Positions 1 through 12,139 of a stretch of DNA of 64,000 nt are shown here, piece after piece (positions within the stretch are counted from its first letter, which is position 1; every line of letters begins with the position of its first letter). The translations under genes and the position numbers were made by a program. This DNA is from Parelaphostrongylus tenuis (taxonomy: Eukaryota > Nematoda > Chromadorea > Rhabditida > Metastrongylidae). The notes beneath the pieces were generated by a model. It ran no database searches and was not told the origin of the DNA. It saw only the letters and a program-made list of their open reading frames with translations. Where the stretch lies: the NCBI GenBank assembly GCA_019055375.1, contig JAHQIW010006152.1, forward strand, positions 62,001-126,000. Direction: 5' to 3'.

Positions 1-860
1 TTGTAATGGTTTTTGAAAAATCATAGCTTTCCTTAGAATCGTATTTGATAAAATTTCACCGAAAACAATTTTGCTTTTGAGCAATTGTGATTTTAGACAG
101 CATGTCTTCCTCCGTCGGCTTCAGTTAACCTTCCAGCAGCGCTACAACTCCCCGGCGTTTCCGAAACTGCTTCCTCAAATTCAACAGGAAGTGAAAATGA
201 AAAGGCACTACTTATGTTTTATTCAGCTAGATGAATTTATCGTTTATATTCGTGTTTAGCCGGACACTTCATCGTCAATTCTCGGGAAACGTAAAGCCGC
301 TGCTTCTACTCACGATCAGACAGCCATCCCTCTAGATTTGTCATGGAGAAATACGTGGGCTTTCATGATCTTCAAGAGACTTATCGCAAGAAAACAAACT
401 GCCTTTACCTAACGCCGTAATGCCGCAAACGCAAAATGTACCGATCAGTCCGTTATCGTTGAAAATAAGGTGTTAACATACAAATTAGTAGTCTTAATTC
501 TCTAGTGGATTTCTGCGAAGGCTTTACCTTTGATGTGCGAGTGTTATGGCAGTGAATCATTGAATTCTCATGAAATAATTTGATTATCCTGTACAGTTGG
601 CAAATTTCAGCTTTTTCAATGCGTCTCCGGTCAAGGCAACCGTTTGCATTTCCATCTTCAGATCTACAATTATTTGTACTCCATCAATTAGTACAGGCGC
701 AGGTATTCTAATTCTAAATAATCAAGTATCTACTTCATAGACGTTTTTATTATGATTTGGGTCATGTAGGCAAATTTCACTGAATGGGCTTTACTAGTTG
801 TTCCCCATTTTTCCAAAAAAAAAAAAAAGGGCGGAAAGAAAAACAGAGCGAGAGAGGAAG

Positions 861-892
<32 letters not shown>

Positions 893-1486
893 TTAGATAA
901 CGGTTCATTCCAGGCTCATTCGGCACTGAATCTGCTGAACAATCGAGCTTGAACAACGGTAACACGGTGATTCTGTCGGTTCTTCGCTTCATGGTTCTCA
1001 TTGTTACTGGTCTTACTATATGTGTCTGTGCTATTATCCAGTGTTATAAAGAATTCTAATGGTGATCACTGCCTCATTTAGTTTTAATATTGAGCGTGTA
1101 GTCATATTATGTCTTTTTCTTCTTTTTCTGTTTACATGTTTGTTTTCTGTTTTTTTGACAATTTTGTTCCATAGCTTTCTATTCAGCGCGTTGCTTCTGC
1201 TATTGTAAAGTCTCAAGATGTATTTTGCTGTGAATATTTATAATGCATCCATTGGTGTTTTTATGTTATGAGGAGATTCGCCATTGCTTTTTTTTCTCAG
1301 ATGCTGGTATCCATTAACTGATTTTAGGACCCGAGCTTCTACCAACCTAGACGCTATTCGAAATTTTAGTACTCCTTTTTTTGATGACTTAACGCTAAGC
1401 TGTTAAGCCAACTACTTGTCTAACGGGCTACTAAGGTTTCGGTTATTTCACCTCCTCTAGCCTGGAAAAAAATCATAATTATCTAG
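1..1486. other. Gene-free leading segment
   Basis: I see no credible coding exon here. Bases about 90-350 resemble 7497-7760 inside the duplicated region: both carry a near-identical stretch around gtcttcctcc and an equally spaced catttcatcgtc block. This is therefore another, more diverged copy of the same repeat. The only other structure is the GA-rich microsatellite listed separately. Confidence 0.5.
835..893. repeat. GA-rich microsatellite
   Basis: An imperfect (GA)n tract with purines on the plus strand, directly after an A-run at 817-829. It is simple sequence with no gene attached. Confidence 0.85.
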
Positions 1487-1811
1487 CTGATTGCTTTTTT
1501 AACTTCTACAGAAAGCCTAAAGCCTGAATCCTAATCGCATCGAAAGAGCTTCTTCAGGCACTCACCGCCATGTCTGAGTCTTCCAAACACCAACTGAACG
1601 GAGTTTTCATTGTAGGGAATGTACCTTTCCTAGGTTAGAAATCCAAAACAGGTCAAAAGAACAGAAAAACAACGAGATCTGAATAATTATCCACTGATGA
1701 TGACCTTGTGTTTACCCACCCGTCATTGCTCCATCTTTGGCCAATCATCACGTGTCTAGATGGATCAGCAGATAGACAAACCTGGAACCAAATAATGTGG
1801 AGCACTGTGCA

Positions 1812-2012
1812 AACACGTTTGCATCAGCCTGGATTCGAACCCAGATTTCACTCTTTCCGGGAGAGTATGCCAACCGTTGCACCACCGACCTCGTTTTACG
1901 CGTTATAGCCTAAAAGAGTGTTGTGCAAAACGATCGTCGGTGGTACAACGGTTAGCATAAGTCCCCGGAAAGAATGAGATCTGCGCTCGGATTCCGGCTG
2001 ACGCAAACGCTT
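1812..2012. repeat. Back-to-back tRNA-derived SINE heads
   Basis: Two tRNA-like sequences face away from each other. The minus-strand copy (about 1890 down to 1812) has an A-box-like ggtggtgcaacgg and a perfect B-box ggttcgaatcc. The plus-strand copy (about 1928-2005) has ggtggtacaacgg and a decayed B-box, gctcggattcc. The stems do not close into a functional tRNA, so I read this as two SINE heads in inverted arrangement. They are absent from the middle duplicate near 9270. Confidence 0.6.
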
Positions 2013-3102
2013 TTACACAGCACTCCACATATTGGGTATATTAAAAGACAATGACACCGCAAGAAACGATCAAATAAACGTACTGCGATTGATTATTGAA
2101 ACCCGGAACCATTTCGTTAACCCAGAAAGTGGACGGCCTGGTGACGCCGAGACTAGAGATTCAATCAGTGACCAGGTGTGTACTCCCTGACATCTCTTAC
2201 CACTGCATTACTCATGAAGTATAACATAACTCTACTGTCACACATTGATCATAATATCAGATTGAAACTGAGGTCGATGTCACATGCTGTGATGGAAGAG
2301 TTTTGTGACGCTGTGCTTGAAGACAGTGTAACCCGAAACTGATGCTGTTAGATTTTTCGAAACGGTGTCATATCGCCTCAGGTTTAGGCTTTTCCTCTGA
2401 AACTATTACATTGAAATGAAAGCTGCTTGTTCAAAAATTTAGTCTGGAAAAGAAAAAGAAAAAAACGAGCGTTGAACGATGGTTTCCTTGTAATTGGTTA
2501 TCAACGACGAGATTACGGTTTCCGATCGCCAGCTCGAATATTATGATTTGTGTAAAATACGACAAAGTCGAAAGCCTGGGTGTGCTTTCCTAAAAGGTCA
2601 TTTATTGAACAAAAAAAAATCCCCACGATTTATTCTCACCTTCCCGTCGACTATCGAGCGATATTCCGGAGGTTTCAGTGAATTTAATCATTGAAATCAA
2701 ATTGCAATCACAGTAATATACCACCCATCATCATGAATTGATAACCCGAACCACGCGACATCTTGTAGCTTCTTTTTCTTTCACATTTCTGAATCGTCCA
2801 CTGAAATGATCTTCCCGTTCTTAAATAGCAAGGCAAAATGAAAAATTGGGTACTATATGAACAAAGAATTAACTAGTCTTCGTAATAAACAAGCGTTGAG
2901 AATTTAGACAACTGCTGCTGCATGCTGAAGGAAATGTAGATGCGCACATTACGCGCCTGTAAGAAAAGAGTTTTATCACTAGGACAGGCAGATCAGTATG
3001 ATTCAGTCATTTTCGGTATTACGAAAAAAAGAAAGAAGAATGAGAAGTGCATTTCAATTTATATTCAGATCCTGATACACGAGAATTTTTTAATAGTACA
3101 TT

Positions 3103-3460
3103 TAAAGCCTTTCATAGGACTGGTATAGGCAACTCTAGTGATAGACGTACACCTCAGTTTATCTCGCTAGTCTCGTTAGTAGCACGATGCAATTCGGTTC
3201 AAACGAGCCCTCACATCTACGAGTTTCGGCGTGTCGAACAAGTTACACAACACAGCAACTGAAAGGATCGCTTGACACTGAAGTGATCCACAGTCGTTTT
3301 CACCAGCCACCAAGCAATCGGCTGTGATCAATGCAATGTCAAGTGATCTTTTCACTCGGTCGAACAGAATGGCATGTGCTACTGATGAGACTTGCGGGAA
3401 AGCCGAGACGTAGGTTTAGCATTAAAGGTGCAGCACCAAACATTTGAAAGGCATAAAATA
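3103..3460. mobile_element. Ribozyme-bearing inverted-repeat element, family B (left arm)
   Basis: A short element with long inverted ends: gcctttcatagg at the left, and the matching tgaaaggc at the right. Each end contains a hammerhead-like motif pointing outward: minus on the left, decayed at about 3145-3190, and plus on the right at 3376-3422. The same element recurs at 10390-10797 and 20752-21148, with diverged relatives at 21826, 27560 and 61338. No protein is encoded. Confidence 0.65.
3376..3422 (+). ncRNA. Hammerhead ribozyme motif (type I, minimal stem III)
   Basis: CTGATGA sits at 3382-3388. Stem II is about four pairs, and GAGA at 3405-3408 stands where GAAA is expected. Stem III is A-T plus C-G closing a GTAG loop, and the cleavage position is T3416. 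Stem I is GTGCTA with TAGCAT, five Watson-Crick pairs and one G-T. The layout is complete, but the A-to-G change in the GAAA box would be expected to weaken or abolish cleavage. Confidence 0.6.
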
Positions 3461-4219
3461 TGCTATCGCATTATGATGAATTCCAAGCAAAACCAAAACA
3501 GTACAATTGAAACCATTTTCTTTATTTCACCACTTTTACATCAGTGTTATGATGTTCGAATTGTAGCCTGCTGTAGTCGAGCAATGGCTTGGTAATGCAG
3601 TGGTATTATGCTTCCATTTCATATAAGTTGAAAAAGTTGTACACAGCTGTCAGTTATCCGCGCGAGAAATAAGCTGATGTTTTAGATTGATTGGGATTTT
3701 GGAGATTGGCGGGGTTCGAGAGGTGCAAAAATCACTGAATGATATCTGTTACAATGTTCTCGATTACGGAAAAGAAAGGTCCATCAAACCCTAGTGGGTT
3801 TTATTCTATGGTTTGCATCATTCATTATGATGTAACAGTTTCCTATGTGAGCTTACGTCACAGATTTTCGTTCATGTTGAAAACGAGCATAAATCATAAC
3901 GCAAGCACTTCGCGAACGGGCCGTACAAATGTCAGGCTTGGTTTGGACAGTAAGAGGAGCTGGGTAGATAAAGTTTGAAAATTACTGAGAAGCTTTCTTC
4001 ATTGCTCTTATTATATTCTGTACTATACTTAGAGGGTAAGATATGGAAGTTGAAGATGATTTGTACTGAATATGTTGACCCATTCGCATTTGCCACCTAA
4101 GTTATATAGTGCCCATTTTACGACCTCGTGTGAGATGAAGATTTGAGAGTTCCCCTTTCACTACTTCGCCATACGCACCGTTGACTAATAGTGATTAGGT
4201 CATTCCATGGGTTTTTGAC

Positions 4220-4735
4220 ACTAGAGCAATAAACACCAAATTTGTTAGCCAAAAGTAGTTTAGACTGCATAATTTTGACATCATTCAAGTGCGCATTTTC
4301 TTGTGAACATTTTGGTGTTCAACTTGTCTATACTTGCTTCAAGATGGAGCTGTCTTGAGAACAAAGTCGCTTGTTATTCATGCACGAATGGCGCGTAGGG
4401 GAAAATGAGAGTGAAGCTGCGTGCAAGGTGAATAGAGCTTGGAGAGCTGATACGATTGCAGAAATAGTCGACTGGGAAATGGTTCGAGAAGTTTGAAGGT
4501 GTAGAAAATAGTCTGGAGAGTCACTCACGCTTGGGCCGAGTCACTAACATTTCTCCCACGCGTCGTTCGCACATGAATAACAGGCGGATTAGTTCCCACG
4601 ACACTTCCATCTTAAAGCAAGTATAAGGAAGTTCTATACCGAAACGTTCGCAAGAAAGTGTGTAGTTGAACGACACGAAATTTACGCAGTTTTGATTACC
4701 TCTGCTTTATAAATTTGATGTTTACTAAGTTCAAA
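4220..4735. mobile_element. Palindromic mariner-derived foldback element
   Basis: Long inverted arms begin with an ataaacaccaaattt block and end with the matching aaatttgatgttt. Each arm runs inward to an ATG-GAG start and codons of a mariner-like transposase amino end (LLFMHEWRVGEN-like; helix-turn-helix region). The two transposase starts therefore face each other across the centre. The frame is broken and no catalytic domain is present. Copies lie at 11545-12030, 19490-20000 and 38095-38655. Confidence 0.65.
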
Positions 4736-4789
4736 CTATGGAACGGTGTAATGTTATTATTACATTATTTATATATTATTGCCATTATA

Positions 4790-5098
4790 GGTGCGCATGT
4801 GGCGCAGTGGTTAGAGGTGCCTTGCGTCGCACACGAGGTCGCTGGTTCGATCTCGCGTTCATGGCTCGCCAAGCCATTCATACCTCCGAGGTCAGTAAAT
4901 TGGTACCAGACAGGTCTCATATTTGTCTGAGAGGATAAGCAGCACTGACTCGGCTCAGCGGGAGGCCTCCGCGAGTCATTGTAAAGGCCAGATGTGCGTT
5001 CAATCACCTCAAACCAAAGTTAAAAATTGAAGTAGAATGCATGGCGCATCCCTTAGGGACTGATCAACACTGAGAGCTTTATTCTTTTAGCTTTTATT
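4790..5098 (+). repeat. tRNA-derived SINE, family A, with target-site duplication
   Basis: A-box tggcgcagtgg at about 4800 and B-box ggttcgatctc at about 4843, then a unique body, and a tail ending in agctttattcttttagctttt. It is flanked by near-identical ttgccattata stretches, before at about 4777 and after at about 5099. The middle duplicate at about 12070 has the uninterrupted target. Other family A copies lie near 19136, 24150, 25915, 28385, 30250, 39797 and 40330. Confidence 0.85.
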
Positions 5099-5194
5099 GT
5101 GCCATTATAATGTATATAGTCTATATTATATTATTATATTAATTTATATATATTATATATTATTTCATTACAATATTATCCATTTCTTTTGAGT

Positions 5195-5570
5195 TTTTAT
5201 TAAGAGCACGCTCAAATTTCTAATAGATCCTTTCGTTATTCTTTGAGCCATGTCATGTGGTCCGCTAAGGGTTCGTCTACAGGCCGACACACGTGTTTCG
5301 TCCTTACAGACTCGTCGGTCGGGCAGATCCCGTCGTCCTTCGATGTTCTTATTAGTCAGTTCTTTCGGCAGCCTGCTCTCTTTGCAGAGAGATATCAAAA
5401 ACGAGCGTGTTACACTCTGTGTCAAGCGAGATTTCACCTAACACAGAGTGTTATAACAGCACAGAGTCTGTATGCACGAAACACCGTGTATCGGGCTGTA
5501 GAAGAGCCTTTACTAGACCACATGACACGTTGCCTCAAATAATAATGAAAGGATCCATAATTTTAGTGCT
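5195..5570. mobile_element. Ribozyme-bearing inverted-repeat element, family A (left arm)
   Basis: The left end runs from accacgctcaaattt through tgagccatgtcatgtggtc; the right end carries the complement (accacatgacacg, ctcaaataat). The minus-strand hammerhead at about 5285-5327 has CCGACGA in place of CTGACGA, a good GTCT/GGAC stem II and GAAA, but G at the cleavage position. The plus-strand copy near 5460-5505 keeps cgaaacac..gtgtatcggg but has lost CTGANGA. Both look inactive. Confidence 0.6.
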
Positions 5571-6714
5571 AGTACTCATTTGTATATCATTAGTATATCA
5601 TTTATATATTGTTCTATTATTATATTATATTATTTGTCAAAAAACAGCAGGCTCTACAAAAGATCCAAGGGCTGGACTAAAATAGGTTGTCAAACGTTCC
5701 CATATACTAGCACGAAAGTGCTTATATGAGAGCGATAGCGTATATACAATGGCGCGCACACCTTAACAGTGGAGTGCGTCTTCAAACCGGGATCAGTAGG
5801 CTGGGTTGCTCGGTAGTTGACGCATTTCAAAACAACGTCCAACCACCAAAACCTTACGAGCCCGCACACAGACCACCACCGCGACTGCGATGTGCTCGTT
5901 GGGATTGCGACGTATTCCGACGGGGTTTGTATTTTCTAGATAATGTGTACATTTTGCTCGCTCTGAGATTAGGCCTTACGCCATTCTTACACAGGAATAA
6001 CTACCACCAGCAAAAAGTATTTTTCTTCACCATCATCATTAACTTTGGGGCCCCAACGCGAGGACCTTTGTGCATGATATATATTTATACATACATGTGT
6101 ACTGTTTGTTTGTAGACATTCACTAATGTATGTGTTTATGCATCTATGGCATGTGCGTGCATGTAGGATGCGTGTATATGTATGTATGTGTGTGTTTGTG
6201 TGCGTGTGGGATGTGTGTGTGTGTCCGTCAAAAGGTCAAAGACTACGGAGCCCGATCGAAATCCGGCCACCAGGGCTACGACGTCAAAAGTCGGGAGCGT
6301 GTATGTAAACTGAAAAATCGGTGAAGTTTGATTGCGCTAGGCAGCTTTTCGTCTCTAGCTCGACCCTGAGGCTTTGGCTAACGGGCACCCAGAACACTGC
6401 GGGGCTCTGTGAGTAATCAAAGGCTCAGCGTGAGGGCATTACATACGGCAATTTTCTTCAAAATTTCTGCAAATTCGGCGCTCGTGGTAGCCTTCGAGAA
6501 CTGTGGCTGCGACGTCGAGACCTCCTCAGCTCCGATAAAATCCATCTGACTTCAACCTATGTGGATCAAAACCTCTTGGTCGGCAAAGTTTTGCATATCA
6601 CTCAGCAACCCTTATCATATAAGTGCCTAGTTCATTTTTTTTTTCTCAAAAATCGTCCCTCTGCTATCGACCACTCTTTTACAGACCCGCTCAAAGCGAA
6701 ACAATCTGATAAGG
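5571..6714. other. Gene-free duplicated segment with GT microsatellite
   Basis: This stretch is mirrored in the right arm at about 16790-17880, and its first part also in the middle copy at 12640-12915. The open frames (for example 5726-6115) are not kept between the copies and have no recognisable domain. A (TG)n tract lies at about 6178-6236. I see nothing else in it. Confidence 0.5.
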
Positions 6715-7280
6715 ATTTGACTTGTTCTGAGCTTACAGGTCTAGTGCTGTATAGTTTTCGTAGTTTTGGGACTTATCAGTAGCACTCTCTCGTCGGTTCC
6801 GTCGATCCCTTGCGGTTAAATAATTTTCTAAAGGAATCGACGCCGAGTAAAAAATGGTCACCCTCAAGTCGGATGATGATATTACCTGACATTGTGGTAT
6901 CCCGCAGTCAAGCTTGCGGCTTTTATAATTATTATATGTTATATAATTCATTAATTAATACAATTATTATTGTATTATTATTATTTTATGATCATATACT
7001 TATAACTGCATCATGTAATTCGCTAGCTAGTATAAACATTATTGTAATATTATGATTATAATCATTATAAAAGCTGCAAGTTTGACTGCCGGTCACCACT
7101 ACGTCACGTAGAACTATCATTTGACTTAGGATGATCATTTTTTATACGGCGTCGATTCGTTTAGAGAATTATTTAGCCTCAAGGAATCGACGAAACCAGG
7201 GGAGGTGCTACTGATGAGTCCCAATAGGACGAAACAGACGCCTACATAGCACTAGACCTGCCGGCTCAAAACAAGTCATT
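6715..7280. mobile_element. Long-TIR palindromic element with hammerhead in each arm
   Basis: The arms are about 230 bp. The left end reads gacttgttctgagc..aggtctagtgctg, and the right end mirrors it as cagcactagacct-like sequence followed by ggctcaaaacaagtc. The left arm has a minus-strand motif at about 6740-6790 (CTGATAA, GAAA) and the right arm a well-preserved plus-strand motif at 7205-7252. The centre is AT-rich. An inverted copy lies at about 16155-16730. Confidence 0.65.
7205..7252 (+). ncRNA. Hammerhead ribozyme motif with intact core
   Basis: CTGATGA at 7211-7217. Stem II is GTCC/GGAC, four Watson-Crick pairs around CAATA. GAAA is at 7231-7234. Stem I is GTGCTA paired with TAGCAC (7205-7210 with 7247-7252), six pairs. 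Stem III (7235-7245) is poor and the base at the U16.1 position is C, so cleavage may be impaired. The stem II and core match the layout of well-known animal hammerheads. Confidence 0.75.
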
Positions 7281-8968
7281 TCTTTATCAAAAATCATCAT
7301 TTCGCTAACACAAAGCCCATTCTGCATAATCAAAAGCTGGGCTATCTTTAAATGGTCAGGTCGGCATTGACACTGCCGCTTTCACGGTGTCATCCACGTT
7401 ACTGCAGTAATTTCATAAATTCAATACCTATCACTGCACCATATACCGTTTCTAGTGAGAACTCATTCAAACAGACCGCTGAGCAGGTAATGTCCTGACA
7501 GCGTGTCTTCCTCCAGCGGCTTCAATCAACAATTCGAGAACGCTACATTACCAATGGTTGTTGAAAACGTGGCTTCAAAATCTAAAGGCGATGAACGAGA
7601 AAAAAGCTTTGCTTTTTTCCATAGGAAATTTTTTTTCCAGTTATTTGCCGATGTTCTGGTTCAACCCGACATTTCATCGTCGATTTTCGGAAAACTTAAA
7701 ACCTCCACTCGTAGTCAGGATAAAATGGCCATCCTTTTGGATGTACCATGAACAAATGCGTTGGTTTCACATCTATCAAGATTACTTATAGTGACACAAG
7801 TATTCATAATAATTCGATGACAGTTTAAAGTTAAAGCTGTTTATATTTCAGCTATTTGAATAGGCCACTCCGGGAATTGTGGAGATCCCTAACCCTATTT
7901 CCAATTTTTCAACCGTCTGGGTTCCTCGACTATGGTGACGTCTTCGAGCTGCCTCCTGTCTTCGTAAAATCGCTTCTATTTGCGAATGCACGGTTAACGC
8001 TAGCCACGAACACATTCTTCCATCGCCTAGGTGAAGGTCCAAGGAGACGCTTGCTTCACATAGAATCCACCCCACTATTTCTTGCATCCTACTGTCAACT
8101 TTTTCAAGTCCATATGACAGGTCCGGTCCATATGCGCTTTACCAACAATACATATTCATCTCGACCTTGAAAATGGTATAGATTACGAAGATCAGAACTT
8201 TGCATTTTGGCTCATTGTTGTATCTATTGATTATATCTCAAAAGGCACCTTGACACGTTATTATCTCATCACCGTGTTCTTTCTTCTCGCTTTTTTCATA
8301 GTGCGGATCTCAGTACTTCCAGCAATCAATCGCTTTTTCGTCTTCTTCTCAAATGTCTCAAAATACTAATTGCGCACGTCTCCTTGCATTCTCGGGGGTA
8401 ACCTGGCCCTAGTGCTTCATAAAATTTTCGTTTTTGACTGTCGAAGATTACTGAGAGGTTGGGCACGATCCCACGCACCCTTATTGGCGGAGTCTTAGAT
8501 ACAACGAGTGGTCGGTGGAGTCCGGACGGGGACGATTTCCGTGCTCAGCTGTCAAGGTGGATGAAGTGTTCATTTTGTTTTCTCTGAAATAAGGTGCACG
8601 CCATTCTCACAAATAATTACTGTCTCCGAAATAATTTTAGCAAGGACTAGACCCGTTCCATGAAGGTGCCATGTGACCACTATCGGAAGAGCGCCAGGAA
8701 AACACTGCTATCTCATCGATTCCTCACTGTGGTAATTGACGAACTGATGGGACCACATGATCATTCCATCAATCCTTTTTCATCTTATGTGAAAGCAGGA
8801 GAGTGAGTATGCCAGTGATTCAAATACTAATCGCGGAAAAATTTTTTTGATCGCCGTGTTCTATGTGGGAGTCAACGAGTAGTCATTTTGGTTGTGTAAT
8901 TAGTGGAATTTCTTCGGGCTTTGTGGACGTTTTCCATTATTCGTCCATTGAGAATTACTTGCTGATGT
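7281..8968. other. Unassigned inner part of left inverted arm
   Basis: No recognisable gene. A 79-codon minus frame (8087-7848) and an overlapping 104-codon plus frame (7856-8170) are open. They match the right arm, but this is explained by the recent duplication, and neither shows a domain I know. The stretch also contains the segment related to bases 90-350. Confidence 0.45.
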
Positions 8969-10389
8969 TTCACATGTTGCGATTGCTTTTCTAACTTCTA
9001 CAAAAAAGCCCAAAACCTAAATGTCAATCGCATCAAAAGAGCTTCTTTAGGCACTCACCGCCATCTCTGAGTCTTCCAAATACTGACTGAACGGAGTTTC
9101 CATTGTAGACAATGTGCCTTTCCTAGTTACAAATTCAAAGCAGGTCAAAAGAAGAGAGAAACAACGAGATTTGAATCATTATCTACTGATGACGACCTTG
9201 TGTTTACCCACCCCTCACTGCTCCATCTTTGATCAATCATCACGTGTTTAGACGGATCAGCAAAGAGACAAAAACTGGAACCATTTCGTTAACCCAAAAA
9301 GTCGACGGCTTTGTGACGCCGGGACTAGAGATTCAATCAGTGACCGTACTCCCTGACATCTCTTACGACTGCACTACTCGCGAAGTATAACATAACGCTA
9401 CTGTCACACATTGATCATAATATCGGATTGAAATTGAGGTCGATGTCACATGCCGAGATGGAAGAGTTTAGTGATGCTATGCTTGAAGGTCAGCGTAAAC
9501 AGCGACAGATGCTGTTAAATTTTTCGAGACGATATCACAGCGCCTCAGGTCTAGGCTTTTCCTTTGCACTGTCACATTGAAATGAAAGCTGCTTGTTCAA
9601 AAAATTGATCTGGAAAAGAAAAGGAAAGGAGCGGGCGTAGATTGATGGTTTCAATGTAACTGGTTATCAACGATGAGATTACGTTTTGATCGCATGTCGA
9701 ATATTATAATTTGTGTAAAATACGAAGGAATCGAAAGCCTGGGTGTGCTTTCCTAAAAGATCATTCATTGAACAAAAAAAAAATCCCAACGTTTTATTCT
9801 CGCCTTCCTGCCGACTATCGAGCGATATTCCGGAGGTTTCAGTAAATTTGATCATTGAAATCATTTTGCATTCACAATAATCTACCACCTATTGTCTTGA
9901 ATTGATATCCAAAACCACACGGCATTTTGTCATTTTATAGCTTCTTTTTCTTTGACCTTTCTGAATCGTCCACTAAATTGATCTTCCAGTTTTCAAATAG
10001 CAAGGCAAAATGAAAAAGCGAGTACTATATGAACGAAGAATGAAGTAGTCTTCGCAGTAAACAAGCATTGAAAATTCATTCAAATGCTGTCCGTCTGGAG
10101 GAAATGTATATGTGCACAATACCCGTTTGTGGAAAAGAGTCAAGCAGTGGGACAGGCAGATCAGTATGATTTACTCATCTTCAGTCCTACAAGATGAATG
10201 AGATATGCATTTCGATTATATTCAGTTCTGATACACCTACCTCGCATCAGCTAATCAAGATAGGTTTTCTAGATTTTCATATAACAATTAATTATGCCAA
10301 GGTTTATAGAAAGTCTAACTTTTGAATTGTTGCAAAATTTGATGCAAAATCAAAAACAATACACGAGAATTTATTGATAGTACATTTAA

Positions 10390-10797
10390 AGCCTTTCATA
10401 GGACTGGTATGGCAACTCTAGTGACAGACGTACACATCAGTCTATTCACGCTAGACTCATTAGTAGCACGATGCCTTTCGGTTCAACCGTGCCCTCACAA
10501 CTACGAGTATCGGCGTCGAACATGTTACACAACACAGCAACTGAAAGGATCGCTTGACACTGAAGTGATCCACAGTCGTTTCACCAGCCACCAAGCAATC
10601 GGTTGTGAAACAATGCAATGACAAGTGATCTTTCCACTTGACGAGCAGTGTAACATGTTCACCGCCGATGCCATAAGTTGTAGGGGCTCGGTCGAACAGA
10701 AAGGCACGTGCTACTGATGAGGCTTGTGGGAAAGCCGAGACGTTAATCTAGCAGTAAAGGTGCCGTACCAGACCTCTGAAACGCATAAAATGTGCTA
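10390..10797. mobile_element. Ribozyme-bearing element, family B (middle copy)
   Basis: The inverted ends are aaagcctttcatagg on the left and cctctgaaacgcataaa on the right. The left arm has a decayed minus motif (CTAATGA, but a perfect GTCTA/TAGAC stem II); the right arm has the plus motif at 10708-10754. It corresponds to 3103-3460 and 20752-21148. Confidence 0.65.
10708..10754 (+). ncRNA. Hammerhead-like motif, decayed
   Basis: CTGATGA at 10714-10720, stem II GGCTT/AAGCC with five pairs, GAGA in place of GAAA, cleavage position C10748, and stem I GTGCTA with TAGCAG (five of six pairs). The second pair of stem III is lost. Probably inactive. Confidence 0.5.
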
Positions 10798-11544
10798 TCA
10801 GATCATGACGAATTCCGAGCAAGACCAAAACAGTACAATTGAAACCAATTTCTTTATTTCACCACTCTTACATCAGTGTTATGATGTTGGAATTGTAGTC
10901 TGCTGTAGCCGAGCAATTGCCTTGGTGATGCAGTGTTACCATGCTTCCAGTCATATGAACTGAAAAACTTGTGCACAGTTGTCAGTTATCCATGCGAAAA
11001 ACTGAGCTAATGATTAAATTTATCGGGATTTTGGAGATTGGCGGTGTGCGAGAGGTGCAAATTCAATTAATGATGTTCTCGATTACGTAAAAAAGTCGTC
11101 AAACCCTGGTGGGTTTTATTCCATGGCTTATAACATTCATAATGATGTATTAGTTTCCTATTTGAACTTACGTTGCAGGTTTTCGTTCATGTTGAAAACG
11201 CAGCTTAAATCATAATGCAAGCACTTCGCGAACGGGCCGTACCATTGTCAGGCTTAGTTTGGACAGTAAGAGGAGCTGGGTAGATAAAGTCGAAAATTAC
11301 TGAGGAGCTTTCTTCATTGCTCTTCTTATATTCTGTACTATACTTGGAGGGTAAGATATGGAAGTTGGAGATGATTTGTATTGAATATGTTGACCCAATC
11401 GCAATGACACCTAATTTGTATGGTGCCATTTTGCGACCTCGGAGAGATGGAAGACTTTGAGAGTTCCCCTTTACTACTGCGTCACACGCACCGTTGACTA
11501 ATAGTGATTAGGTCATTTCATATGCTTTGGCACTAGAGCAATAA

Positions 11545-12030
11545 ACACCAAATTTGTTAGCCAAAAATAGTTCAAATTGCATGATTTTGACATCATTCAA
11601 GTGCACATTCTCTTGTGAACATTTTGGTGTTCAACTTGTCTATACTTGCTCTAAGATGGAGCTGTCTTGAGAACAAAGTCGCTTGTTATTCACGCACAAA
11701 TGGCGCGTAGGGGACGCGTGCCAGATGAATGGAGCTTGGAGAGATGATACGGTTGCAGAAAGAACGACTAGGAAATGGTTTGAGAAGTTTAAAGGTGTTG
11801 AAAATAATCTGGAAGAACACTCCCACTTGTTCCGAGGCACTAGCATTTACCCCACGCGTCATTCGTACATGAATAACAAGCGGATTTGTTCCCATGACAC
11901 CTCCATCTTAAAGCGAGTATAGAGAAGTTCTATACCAAAACGTTTACAAGAAAGTGTGTATTTGAACGACATCAAATTTACGTAGTTTTGATTACTTGTT
12001 AATAAATTTGGTCTTTACTAACGTTCAAAT
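11545..12030. mobile_element. Palindromic mariner-derived foldback (middle copy)
   Basis: Same structure as 4220-4735: outer ataaacaccaaattt arms, inward-facing gatggagctgtcttgag and its complement, and remnants of the transposase helix-turn-helix (LFTHKWRVGDA-like, RKWFEKFKGVEN at about 11765-11810). Non-coding remnant. Confidence 0.6.
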
Positions 12031-12139
12031 CTATGGATCGGTGTAATATTATTATTATATCATTTGTATATTATTGTTATTATAGTGTATAAAATATACT
12101 ATTACATTATATATTACTTCATTATAATATTATTCCTTT

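Larger units (their letters stand above)
1487..5960 (+). repeat. Direct segmental duplication, copy 1
   Basis: This block aligns by eye with 8985-12915 in the same orientation. It starts at tgattgctttt and ends near a shared gtgtacattttg. Landmarks occur in the same order in both: a ribozyme element at 3.1-3.5 kb against 10.4-10.8 kb, a mariner foldback at 4.2-4.7 kb against 11.5-12.0 kb, and a ribozyme element at 5.2-5.6 kb against 12.1-12.5 kb. Copy 1 has two extra insertions, a tRNA-like pair at 1812-2012 and a SINE at 4790-5098. Confidence 0.8.
3103..8968 (+). repeat. Large inverted duplication, left arm
   Basis: Read in reverse complement, this block matches 14477-21148. Paired landmarks keep an almost constant coordinate sum: about 23,445 on the inner side and about 24,220 beyond the RTE insertion in the right arm. 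One 79-codon reading frame (8087-7848 minus; 15359-15598 plus) differs at a single residue between the arms, so the duplication looks fairly recent. The outer border coincides with the edge of a ribozyme element at 3103, and the inner border lies near gatgttt at 8960-8968. Confidence 0.85.

Noticed and set aside
5726..6115. 129-codon plus frame
   Set aside because: Broken in the middle and right copies; composition follows repeat DNA.
7848..8170. Overlapping frames kept in both inverted arms (79 and 104 codons) as a conserved gene
   Set aside because: Conservation is explained by the recent duplication. Both strands are open over the same bases and no domain is recognisable.
1697..9190. Other ctgatga occurrences (1697, 9183) as ribozymes
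   Set aside because: No GAAA box at the right distance and no stems.
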